Source of the DNA: Frankiales bacterium
GTDB taxonomy: Bacteria; Actinomycetota; Actinomycetes; Mycobacteriales; Jatrophihabitantaceae
Assembly: GCA_025966315.1 (NCBI GenBank)
Contig: JAOPUZ010000051.1
Location: 1 to 64,000, forward strand
Direction of reading: 5' to 3'
DNA length: 64,000 nt
The first letter of the stretch is position 1, and the number at the start of each line of letters is the position of its first letter. The notes below the pieces were generated by a model. The model saw only the letters and a list, made by a program, of their open reading frames with translations. It searched no databases and was not told the origin of the DNA. The position numbers were made by a program, and so were the translations under genes. Of the stretch, positions 9,862-17,383 are shown piece by piece.

Positions 9862-9914
9862 TCAGCCGGACGAAACCCAGGGACGGGAACGTCGCCGCGC
9901 AGTCCGGCCAGCGA

Positions 9915-9989
9915 GCTAGGCGCTAGGCGCTAGGCGCTAGGCGCTAGGCGCTAGGCCAAAGCTAGAGCGAGGCCAAAGCTAGAGCGAGA
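9915..9989. repeat. 7-bp and 17-bp tandem repeats overlapping the deformylase stop
   Basis: Six copies of GCTAGGC (9915-9956) are followed by two copies of a 17-mer, CCAAAGCTAGAGCGAGR (9956-9972 and 9973-9989). The TAG stop of the leftward deformylase gene (9979-9981) is inside the second 17-mer, and each 7-mer again reads TAG on the minus strand. The repeats fill the gap between convergent genes. Confidence 0.9.
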
Positions 9990-10602
9990 AGCCAAGGGCG
10001 GCCGCGGCCAGGGTCGGCGTTGGTTGGGCCCACCGCTGCTCGTAGGCGGCGGTGGTGGACAGCGAGCGCAGTTCGGCTCGATCCAGGTAGAGCACGCCGT
10101 TGAGGTGGTCGGTCTCATGCTGGACGATGCGGGCGGGCCACCCGGACAGTTCGAGGCTGTAGGCGGCGCCGTGCCGGTCCTGTGCGGCGAGCCGTACCTG
10201 GTGATGACGCGAGACGACCGCGGTCAGCCCGGCAACGCTCAGGCAGCCCTCGTAGAAGACCCGTCGCTCGGCGCCCAGTGGCGTGATCGCGGGGTTGATG
10301 AGATCGATCAGCGGTTGTGGCGGGCGTTGCCGAGCGATGGCGACCTCGGGCGCGATGTCGGCCGGGTCCTCGATTACCGCCAACGCGAGCGGGATGCCGA
10401 TCTGAGGGGCGGCGAGCCCGACACCGACGCCGGGTAGATGCGCTCGCATCGCGTCGAGCAGCTCGTGCAGCAAGTCGTCGGGAAGCTGCCCGTCGTACGG
10501 TGCCGCCGCCTGCCGGAGCACGGGATCGCCCACCTGGGTGACGGCCCAGGGACGCGACGCAGACAACACCGCCCGTACCCGCTCGACCAGTTCGGCTACC
10601 AC
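9979..10602 (-). CDS. def: Peptide deformylase
   Basis: Removes the formyl group from the N-terminal methionine of new proteins at the ribosome, using a metal ion. All three motifs are present: GVGLAAPQIG (60-69), EGCLS (118-122; Cys120 is a metal ligand) and HETDH (162-166; two His ligands and the catalytic Glu). Length 207 residues, normal for actinobacterial type I/III-like forms with a short N-terminal helix. The GTG start at 10602 overlaps the end of the upstream CBS-type gene by 7 bp, so the two are co-transcribed. The stop codon lies in tandem repeats. Whether this is the only deformylase of the genome cannot be seen. Confidence 0.93.
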   Translation of the reverse strand: MVAELVERVRAVLSASRPWAVTQVGDPVLRQAAAPYDGQLPDDLLHELLDAMRAHLPGVGVGLAAPQIGIPLALAVIEDPADIAPEVAIARQRPPQPLIDLINPAITPLGAERRVFYEGCLSVAGLTAVVSRHHQVRLAAQDRHGAAYSLELSGWPARIVQHETDHLNGVLYLDRAELRSLSTTAAYEQRWAQPTPTLAAAALGFSL

Positions 10603-12068
10603 TGGCTGCTGCGGTGGACGACGTCGTGGAGCGCCGGATCGGTGACGACCACGAAATCCTCCGCCGCCGCGGCCGATAGTTCGGCGCGGGTGATCAGACC
10701 GATCGCGCGACCGTCACGCAGTACCAGGGCGGCAGCGCGGTCCCCGAGAGCGGCCTGTGCTTCCGCGAGGAAAATCCCGATCCCGATCGTGGGAAGCGGC
10801 TCGGCGAGGTGTCCGACCACGGTGGCGCCCGGGTCGATCCGTCCGGCGGCGATCGCTGCGCTGAGGGCCGCGGGTTCGATCGAGCCGAGTATCTCGCTGG
10901 CGGTGACGCCGTGCCGGCGTTGCTCGCGGGCGAGGATGACCGGCACGGCGGCCAGTGACTCGGGCGACTCGGCGACGGCTTGTCCGATCGTCGCGTCGGA
11001 GGAGATGGTGACCAGTCGCGCGGTCCAGCCGGGGATGCGGTCGAGTACATCGCGCAACAGTGGCTCAGGGTGATCTGAATCCGATGGTTCGTCGAGGAAA
11101 CCCCACTGGCGCAGCCAGTCGTCGTTGAAGAGCTTCGACAGGTAGGAGCGGCCCGAGTCGGGCAACAACACCACCACCAGATCGTCGGGTCCGAGTTCCC
11201 GGGCCACCCGCAGCGCCGCGGCGACAGCGGTGCCGGACGAGGGGCCGGCCAGCAGCCCCTCCTCGCGGGCCAGCCGGCGCGCGGTCAGCAGCGATTCCCG
11301 ATCCGGTATCCGCTCGAACCGATCGACGATGTCGCGGTGATAGGACTGCGGCCACACGTCCTCGTCGGTCTTGGGATGCAGGAAGTGGCCGATGCTTTCG
11401 ACGAAGTAAGGGCTGCCGTCGCCGCCGGCATAGACCGACGCGTCGGGGTCGGCGCCGACCACCGTCACGCCCGCACCGGACACGTCCTTCAGGTAACCGC
11501 CAGCGCCACTGATCGTGCCGCCGGTTCCGATGCCGGCCACGAAGTGCGTGATGCGGCCCTGGGTCTGCGCCCAGATCTCCGGGCCGGTGGTGCGCCGATG
11601 AACGTCGGGGTTGGCGGGGTTGTCGTACTGATTGGCCAGCCAGGCGCCGGGTATCTCGTCCACCAGTCGGCGCACCACGTTGAACAGGTGCGCCGGATGC
11701 TGTCTGGGCAGAGCCGACGCCGCGATGACCACCTCCGCGCCGTAAGCCTTGAGAATGTCTATCTTCTCCTTCGCGGACGTGTCCGGAATGCCGACGATCA
11801 CCCGGTACCCGCGCAGCCGGCCGACGAGGGCCAACCCGATGCCGGTGTTGCCCGACGTGGCTTCGACGATCGTCCCGCCCGGCCGCAGCGACCCGTCGCG
11901 TTCGGCCCGTTCGATCATCGCCCGCGCCGCCCGGTCCTTCACGCTCCCGCCGACGCTCAAGAATTCGACCTTGGCGTAGATGGGAACCGTTACGTCCCGG
12001 CCGAGAGTGGCCAGCCGGATCAGCGGGGTGTCCCCGATCGCATCGGCGGCGGACTCGTAAACGGCCAT
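10596..12068 (-). CDS. PLP-dependent cystathionine beta-synthase-like enzyme with CBS-pair region
   Basis: A 490-residue protein with a fold-type II PLP domain (1 to about 330) and a C-terminal regulatory region (about 345-490). Lys44 in GGSVKDRAA is the Schiff-base lysine; SGNTG (72-76) binds the substrate; GTGGT (181-185) binds the PLP phosphate. It has the same architecture as the second copy at 35224-36603 but is clearly diverged (SSGTA here versus SCGMA there) and lies with def rather than metB. It may make cystathionine or cysteine from serine-type substrates, or have taken a different substrate. The C-terminal CBS motifs are weaker than in the second copy. Start ATG at 12068. Confidence 0.8.
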   Translation of the reverse strand: MAVYESAADAIGDTPLIRLATLGRDVTVPIYAKVEFLSVGGSVKDRAARAMIERAERDGSLRPGGTIVEATSGNTGIGLALVGRLRGYRVIVGIPDTSAKEKIDILKAYGAEVVIAASALPRQHPAHLFNVVRRLVDEIPGAWLANQYDNPANPDVHRRTTGPEIWAQTQGRITHFVAGIGTGGTISGAGGYLKDVSGAGVTVVGADPDASVYAGGDGSPYFVESIGHFLHPKTDEDVWPQSYHRDIVDRFERIPDRESLLTARRLAREEGLLAGPSSGTAVAAALRVARELGPDDLVVVLLPDSGRSYLSKLFNDDWLRQWGFLDEPSDSDHPEPLLRDVLDRIPGWTARLVTISSDATIGQAVAESPESLAAVPVILAREQRRHGVTASEILGSIEPAALSAAIAAGRIDPGATVVGHLAEPLPTIGIGIFLAEAQAALGDRAAALVLRDGRAIGLITRAELSAAAAEDFVVVTDPALHDVVHRSSQW

Positions 12069-12075
12069 CCGTCAC

Positions 12076-12083
12076 GGTATACC
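12076..12083. promoter_or_regulatory. Palindromic GGTATACC between divergent genes
   Basis: GGTATACC lies in the 30-bp gap between the CBS-like gene (start 12068, minus) and the polymerase gene (start 12099, plus). Read on the minus strand, TATACC ends 7 bases before the ATG, a spacing that fits a leaderless promoter; on the plus strand it could serve as a -10 for the polymerase. No good -35 was found, so this is tentative. Confidence 0.3.
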
Positions 12084-12098
12084 GGCGACAATGGCCGC

Positions 12099-13868
12099 AT
12101 GCCCACCGCCGAAACGCTCATCGACCAGCTGCGAGCAGCCGGCGTCGGACGCGGCGATCTGATTGCCGTTGCGGTGTCGGCGGCCGGCTTCGGGCTATGC
12201 GTGTCCGGCGGCCACGAGTTCCGCTCCGGGCCAGCACCGGCGGGGGGTCAGGTCGCCGACCTGGAACTGGTCGAGCAGGCGCTTCGCCCGCGCTGGGTGT
12301 GGTGGGACAACTCGACGGCAACGGCCCTGATCCAGGCTGGAGTCCGCCCCGCGACTTGCTTCGACCTGGCGGCGGTCCATCGGTTGATCGACGGCGGGTG
12401 GGCGGCCGATCCGGCCCGGGTGTGGGCCGGCTGCGCCGATCTCGATCCGGACCGGTTGCCGGCCTTGGGCCAGCTCGACCTGCTCGGCGGTGAGCTCGAT
12501 GACGGCGTCGACCTCGAGCAACCAACCCGTCCGGACGGATATCTGCGGCCGGAGTGGGCGGCCGGTGGGTGGGGCCGGACGACCGGACGGCTGTCGGTGT
12601 GGGCCGCCCTCGCGCTCCGGGTCCACGATCGGCAACGGGCCCGGCTGGGCGATCTGCACCCACGCGGAGACGCGCTGGCCACCGCCCATTCCGAATCGGC
12701 CGCCGAGCTGCTTTGCGCCGAGCTGGCGGTGGTCGGGCTGCCCCTGGACGCCGACCGCATCGAGCGAATCCTGGCCGACTACATCGGCCCGCGGCCGAGC
12801 GACGCTGAGCACGCGTCGCGTATCCGCGATGCTCGGGACGAGCAGGTCAAGCGACTGGTACCGGGCCACGACGTCGATCTGCGCAGCCCGGCCCAGGTCC
12901 GCGAACTTCTCGCGCGGATCGGGATCGAGGTGAGCGACACCCGGTCCTGGCGGCTGGAGATGTTCCGGGGCGCGCATCCCGTGGTCGAGGCCCTGCTTGC
13001 CTGGCGCAAATCCGAGCGGCTGGCCACCACGTACGGCTATCGGTGGCTTGACGAACACACCGCCGACGGCCGGTTGCGCGGCACCTGGACCGGGTGCGAC
13101 GGGGGCGCCGGCCGGATGACGGCATCAGCCGGACTGCACAGCATGCCGGCCGAGCTCCGGCCCGCGGTTCAGGCCCCGGACGGGCAGCTGCTCGTCCGCG
13201 CCGATCTGGGCCAGATCGAACCGCGGGTGTTGGCCGAGATCGCCGGGGATCCGGCCTTCGCGCTGGCCACGCATGCCGACGACTTGTACGCACCGGTGGC
13301 CGAGCGGCTCAACGTCGACCGGCCGACGGCCAAGATCGCGGTGCTGGCGGCGATGTACGGGCAGACCTCCGGTACCGCGGGCGCCGCCCTGCAGGGACTG
13401 GAGGACGCCTACCCAATCGCGATGCGCTTCCTGAAGAACGCTTACGAAAGTGGCCGGACGGGCCGCGACCTCCGCACCCACGGCGGCCGGTTGATTCGGA
13501 TGTACAGACTTCCGGGCGGCACCGATGCGGAGACCGAACGGCGCGCGGCGGCCGGGCGCGGCCGGTTCGCGCGCAATGCGGTCGTGCAGGGGGCCGCGGC
13601 CGAGTTCTTCAAGGCGTGGGCGGCGACGGTACGGGCGCGGTGCCGGCCGATGGATGGCCAGATCGTGATGTGCCTGCACGACGAGCTGCTTGTCCAGGCA
13701 CCGGAAGGGCAGGTCGAACAGGTCGCCGCCGCGGTCGGGGATGCGTTGCGTGAGGTCGCAGCCCGGTGGGCGCCCAGCACAGCCGTGCGATTCGTCGCTG
13801 ATCTGAGCATTGTGACCACCTGGTCGGACGCAAAACCGGCGGTGGTCACGGACGCCCTGCCGTTCTGA
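12099..13868 (+). CDS. DNA polymerase I-like protein (actinobacterial 3'-5' exonuclease/polymerase type)
   Basis: A 589-residue family A polymerase-like protein without the 5'-nuclease domain. The polymerase core keeps motif A ADLGQIEPRVLAEI (Asp about 367, Glu in QIE), an O-helix segment RPTAKIAVLAAMYG (about 407-420) with the Arg and Lys that hold the nucleotide, and motif C LHDELL (His-Asp-Glu about 525-527). The position that is Phe in E. coli Pol I (F762) appears to be Leu. The N-terminal region takes the place of a proofreading domain, but I cannot see a DxE exonuclease motif. The ATG at 12099 fits the N-terminus of the family. Likely a repair or accessory polymerase in addition to a main PolA elsewhere. 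Confidence 0.82.
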   Translation: MPTAETLIDQLRAAGVGRGDLIAVAVSAAGFGLCVSGGHEFRSGPAPAGGQVADLELVEQALRPRWVWWDNSTATALIQAGVRPATCFDLAAVHRLIDGGWAADPARVWAGCADLDPDRLPALGQLDLLGGELDDGVDLEQPTRPDGYLRPEWAAGGWGRTTGRLSVWAALALRVHDRQRARLGDLHPRGDALATAHSESAAELLCAELAVVGLPLDADRIERILADYIGPRPSDAEHASRIRDARDEQVKRLVPGHDVDLRSPAQVRELLARIGIEVSDTRSWRLEMFRGAHPVVEALLAWRKSERLATTYGYRWLDEHTADGRLRGTWTGCDGGAGRMTASAGLHSMPAELRPAVQAPDGQLLVRADLGQIEPRVLAEIAGDPAFALATHADDLYAPVAERLNVDRPTAKIAVLAAMYGQTSGTAGAALQGLEDAYPIAMRFLKNAYESGRTGRDLRTHGGRLIRMYRLPGGTDAETERRAAAGRGRFARNAVVQGAAAEFFKAWAATVRARCRPMDGQIVMCLHDELLVQAPEGQVEQVAAAVGDALREVAARWAPSTAVRFVADLSIVTTWSDAKPAVVTDALPF

Positions 13869-14023
13869 CGCGGCTGCAGTCATCGCTAGTACAGAGGGGC
13901 AGTCATTGCCGCCTGGACGGCCATGGCGCGGCCCATCCGTCCCGTTGCTGCCCGCAAACCTGCTTGGCTGCTACTGACCGTCCGATGACGGCTACACAAG
14001 GCAACGAGAGCCAGGGAGTCCTG

Positions 14024-15316
14024 ATGAGTGAGCGCGTAATGGTGTTGCCGCGCATCACGTTCTCCGACGTCCTGCGGGTTCGTGAGTTTCGCTGGCTGTG
14101 GGGCGCCGAACTGCAATCCGTGCTCGGGGATCAACTGGCCCGGGTGGCGCTGACCGTGCTCGTCTTCGGACGCACCGGCTCGGCCACCTTGACGGCCGGC
14201 ACGTACGCCCTGACCTTTCTGCCCGCACTCGCCGGCGGAGCGCTCCTCTCCGGACTGGCCGACCGATGCTCCAAGCGAGCGGTCATGGTCGGCTGCGACC
14301 TGGCGCGGGCCCTGCTGCTGACGGCGATGGCGTTGCCCGGGTTGTCATTGGCGGCGGTCAGCGCGCTGCTCGTGTTCGCCGTCCTGGCCGGCTCGCCGTT
14401 CACCGCAGCCCAGTCGGCACTGCTACCGCAGGTGCTGGACGGCGACCGCTACGTCGTGGCGATGGGGCTACGAAATATCAGTGGCCAGTTGGCTCAGCTG
14501 GCTGGCTTCACGGCTGGCGGGCTGGCGGTGATCACGGTGGGCCCGCACACCGCCCTGCTGCTGGACGCCCTGACCTTTGCGCTGTCCGCGGCGCTGATAC
14601 GGATCGGGCTGCGTCCGCATCGCCCGGTTAGCCGGCCCAGCACACACGCGGTCAATGGTGACGGCGAGGCGAGCGTGGCGGGCGTGGCGGGCGTGGCTTG
14701 GATCGACGGCCTGACCAGTAGCGTCCGATATCTGGCCGGCCATCGGGACCAGCGGGCCCGGCTCCGGTTGGCTTGGATTTACGGCCTGTTCGTCGTACCC
14801 GAAGGTCTGGCGGCGCCGCTGGCGCGGCAGTTGCACGGCGGCTCGGAGCTGATCGGGCTGCTACTGGCCGCCGGTCCCGCGGGCGCCGGCCTCGGCGCCT
14901 TCCTTCTGGTGCGGCTCGTCCCGGCTGCGCTTCGCGACCGGCTGCCCGGACCACTATGCGTGGCGGCCGGCCTGCCGCTGCTGGTGTTGGTCGTGATGAG
15001 CGGTACGGCGTCGGCACCGACGCTGCCCACCATGATTGCGCTGGCGGCGCTGTTCCTGTCCGGATTGTGCACCGGCTATCTCGTGATCCTCACCGCCGCC
15101 TTTACCCGCCGCGTTCCGGCTGAGCGTCGCGGCCAAATCGTCGGCCTCGCATCGTCCGGCCTGCTCGTCTCTCAAGGGCTCGGTCTGCTGCTAGGCGGCC
15201 TACTCGCCGGTCAATGGACGGCCAGTACGGCCATCGCACTGGCGGGGTTGGCGGGCATCGTGCTCGCGATCACGCCCGCGGCTCGCCTTCGCCCGCCCAG
15301 CGGCGGTGTTTGCTGA
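14024..15316 (+). CDS. MFS transporter
   Basis: A 430-residue integral membrane protein of the major facilitator superfamily, with about 12 hydrophobic segments. After the short N-terminal tail come LWGAELQSVLGDQLARVALTVLVF and the family motif GLADRCSKRAVMVGCDLAR in the loop between helices 2 and 3. Proteins of this group are usually exporters of drugs or small metabolites; the substrate is unknown. ATG at 14024 has GGGAG five bases upstream and is preferred over a TTG at 13964. The stop codon lies in the first unit of a 19-bp tandem repeat. It stands alone, between the polymerase gene and a long repeat-rich gap. Confidence 0.85.
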   Translation: MSERVMVLPRITFSDVLRVREFRWLWGAELQSVLGDQLARVALTVLVFGRTGSATLTAGTYALTFLPALAGGALLSGLADRCSKRAVMVGCDLARALLLTAMALPGLSLAAVSALLVFAVLAGSPFTAAQSALLPQVLDGDRYVVAMGLRNISGQLAQLAGFTAGGLAVITVGPHTALLLDALTFALSAALIRIGLRPHRPVSRPSTHAVNGDGEASVAGVAGVAWIDGLTSSVRYLAGHRDQRARLRLAWIYGLFVVPEGLAAPLARQLHGGSELIGLLLAAGPAGAGLGAFLLVRLVPAALRDRLPGPLCVAAGLPLLVLVVMSGTASAPTLPTMIALAALFLSGLCTGYLVILTAAFTRRVPAERRGQIVGLASSGLLVSQGLGLLLGGLLAGQWTASTAIALAGLAGIVLAITPAARLRPPSGGVC

Positions 15317-15360
15317 TGCTGCGCGGCGTTGCTGATGCTGCGCGGCGTTGCTGATGCTGC
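15310..15360. repeat. 19-bp tandem repeat carrying the MFS stop codon
   Basis: TTGCTGATGCTGCGCGGCG is present twice (15310-15328 and 15329-15347) and a third time in part (15348-15360). The TGA stop of the MFS gene (15314-15316) is in unit 1, and the following units repeat it. Confidence 0.9.
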
Positions 15361-15409
15361 CGGCGCCGGCTCGATCGCCGGCCCCCGTGTTGCCGGCTGA
15401 TCGAGCATC

Positions 15410-15628
15410 ACCAACCCTGATTTGCTGACCATCCCTGATTGACCGACCAACCTTGGTTTGCCGACCATCCCTGATTGACCGACCAACCCTGATTTACCGA
15501 CCAACCCTGATTTGATTTCCAGCCCTGATTCTGCATGATCGTCACATCCGTCCTGTGTATTCTCAGTATTAAGCGGAAATACGTTCGTGATATTCACCAA
15601 CCCTGGTTCCAGCCCTGATTCTGCATTT
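15410..15628. repeat. 18-bp tandem repeat array plus displaced copy
   Basis: Seven units of exactly 18 bp run from 15410 to 15535, with consensus ACCAACCCTGATTTRCCG. A displaced partial copy (15597-15628) repeats the last unit, CCAGCCCTGATTCTGCAT, about 60 bp away. On the minus strand one frame reads as hexapeptide repeats of the type SGLVGK/SGMVGQ inside a 129-codon open frame (15211-15600) that is antisense to the end of the MFS gene; I do not call it a gene, since period 18 alone keeps it open. Confidence 0.85.
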
Positions 15629-16029
15629 ATCTCACCTCCGCCTCACGTCGTTACCCAAAAGGGTATTGTTGGCACAGTCTTGGCAATATTGTGCGGCCGA
15701 AGTGACCTAAAAACCTAAGATCACCTCTGGCTGCGGTAAGGCTCGGCTACCGCGTCCGAGCCGTCTAGGCAGACATCCGCCGCCGTAACGCCTCGAAAGC
15801 AATGATTCGTGCCCCCTCATCTTGCGCAAAAATTGCCCGATTACTAGCGTTATTCGGTAGGCCTTATCGATACGGTATGCTCTTGATGTCCGTTTGTTAC
15901 CTATTGCGGCCGGAAGCACTATCATCAGAAGCACAATGGCTCTGCCAGACTTGAGATTGGCCAGCTCATTTCCCGGGCTACAAATGAAACATTGCACGAG
16001 GGCAGTCGTTGACCTCGAGGAGCATTATT
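15629..16029. other. Gene-free upstream region of the GGDEF gene
   Basis: About 400 bp with lower GC than the surroundings. It holds a possible hairpin, GGCTCGG/CCGAGCC (about 15741-15764), and A/T-rich stretches (for example around 15820-15900) that could hold promoters. I compared it by eye with the c-di-GMP riboswitch pattern and did not find the conserved core. The open frames here look accidental. Confidence 0.5.
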
Positions 16030-17364
16030 GTGATGCAGCAGGATCCTGAACAGGGGCAGGGTGTGAATTCACCCGCCCCCGGGGCCCGATTGCGTCAAAA
16101 TCCTGCAGACCTGATTGCTTTCCTGCTCGGTATCGAATTACTTGCCGTTGTCACGATGGTGATCTCGGCGGTTGATCTCACGGTCGGCCGAGAAGACCTG
16201 ATGCGGCTACTGCTTCTCACCGTGGTTGCCATCGCCTTTGAAGAGGCGTCGCGCCGGGTGGCCAACTTACGGCTCAAGGTCGCCGGCGTCTCGTACTTCG
16301 ACATGACCTCGGTGTGGACCTTCGCGGCTGCGATCGCGTTGCCCGCCCTGCTGGCCACCGTGCTGGTCCTCATCCTGCGGCTGTACATGTTCCATCGCTA
16401 TCAGCGACAAACCCGCAATCAGCCGTACCGGAGTGTGTTCACCGCCGCGACGATCGTGCTCGCCTGTCAGACCGCGCATCTGCTGGCCAAGGTCGTCATG
16501 CACCACAAGCACACCGCCGCCGGCCCCTGGCTGTGGCTGGTCACGCTAATGGTGGCGCTGGTCGGCTACCGGCTCGTCAACGCCCTGCTCATCGCCGCGG
16601 CGACCTACCTGTCCGGGCGTTCCAGCCGAACCCGCAGCCTGCCTCGATTGTGGGATCTGCTCGGTAGCGGTGATGCCAACGCACTGGAAGTGGCGACGCT
16701 GTGCCTCGGGGCAATGGTCTCGGTCCTGCTCCACCGGCAGGCGCCCCTGCTGATCCTGGTGCTGGCCCCGATGGTTGTCCTGCAGCGCGGCGCGCTCGTT
16801 GCCGAGCTGACCGCGGCCGCAACGACGGACGCCAAGACCGGACTGCTGAACCCCGGCGCCTGGACCCAGCTGGCCGAGCGCGAACTGGCCCGAGCCGGGC
16901 GACAGGGCGGGACTGCGGCCGTATTGATCCTGGACATGGACCACTTCAAGAACGTCAACGACGAACATGGCCACATCGTCGGTGATGCCGCACTGCGAGC
17001 CGCAGCCGATGCATTGCGGGCGGAGCTGCGTGGCTACGACACGGTGGGCCGGTTCGGCGGCGAGGAATTCGTGGCCTTGCTACCCGAGGTGGACGCCGGG
17101 GCAGCCGAGTCGACCGCCGAACGGGTTCGTCGCCGGATTGCCAACCTGAAGGTCACCACCGCGGGCGTTCCGACCTCGATCCGGCTGTCGGCGTCGGTCG
17201 GGGTCGCCTGCTTCCCGCAGCACGGCACCGAACTCACTCCGTTGCTGCACGCCGCTGACTCCGCGCTGTACGCCGCCAAGGACCTCGGCCGGAACCGGGT
17301 GATCCTGGCCGACGGGCCCGCGACCTTCTCAGCCGACCCGATCAGCGAGCTGGACGACAGCTGA
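16030..17364 (+). CDS. Membrane diguanylate cyclase (GGDEF)
   Basis: A 444-residue enzyme that makes c-di-GMP from two GTP. The first 250 residues contain about six to eight hydrophobic segments forming a membrane sensor region; the C-terminal GGDEF domain follows TTDAKTGLLN. The active site GGEEF is at about 343-347, and an RGYD motif ends five residues before it, matching the RxxD product-inhibition site, so the enzyme is probably active and feedback-controlled. GTG at 16030 is chosen since AGGAG (16018-16022) lies 7 bp upstream; ATG 16033 is equally possible. It converges on an EAL-domain gene 19 bp away, which would degrade the same messenger. Confidence 0.92.
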   Translation: MMQQDPEQGQGVNSPAPGARLRQNPADLIAFLLGIELLAVVTMVISAVDLTVGREDLMRLLLLTVVAIAFEEASRRVANLRLKVAGVSYFDMTSVWTFAAAIALPALLATVLVLILRLYMFHRYQRQTRNQPYRSVFTAATIVLACQTAHLLAKVVMHHKHTAAGPWLWLVTLMVALVGYRLVNALLIAAATYLSGRSSRTRSLPRLWDLLGSGDANALEVATLCLGAMVSVLLHRQAPLLILVLAPMVVLQRGALVAELTAAATTDAKTGLLNPGAWTQLAERELARAGRQGGTAAVLILDMDHFKNVNDEHGHIVGDAALRAAADALRAELRGYDTVGRFGGEEFVALLPEVDAGAAESTAERVRRRIANLKVTTAGVPTSIRLSASVGVACFPQHGTELTPLLHAADSALYAAKDLGRNRVILADGPATFSADPISELDDS

Positions 17365-17383
17365 CGGGCACTGAGATCAGCGG

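Noticed and set aside
13886-14134. An 82-codon minus-strand frame before the MFS gene
   Set aside because: It overlaps the MFS start in antisense and shows no family feature.
15211-15600. A 129-codon minus-strand frame with hexapeptide repeats
   Set aside because: It overlaps the end of the MFS gene in antisense and stays open mainly because the repeat period is a multiple of three; kept only as a finding.
15720-15800. Possible c-di-GMP riboswitch before the GGDEF gene
   Set aside because: The hairpins present do not show the conserved core and tetraloop-receptor pattern of that class.
15707-15997. A 96-codon minus-strand frame in the long gap
   Set aside because: No Shine-Dalgarno site, no recognisable motif, and it lies in an AT-richer region that is more likely regulatory.
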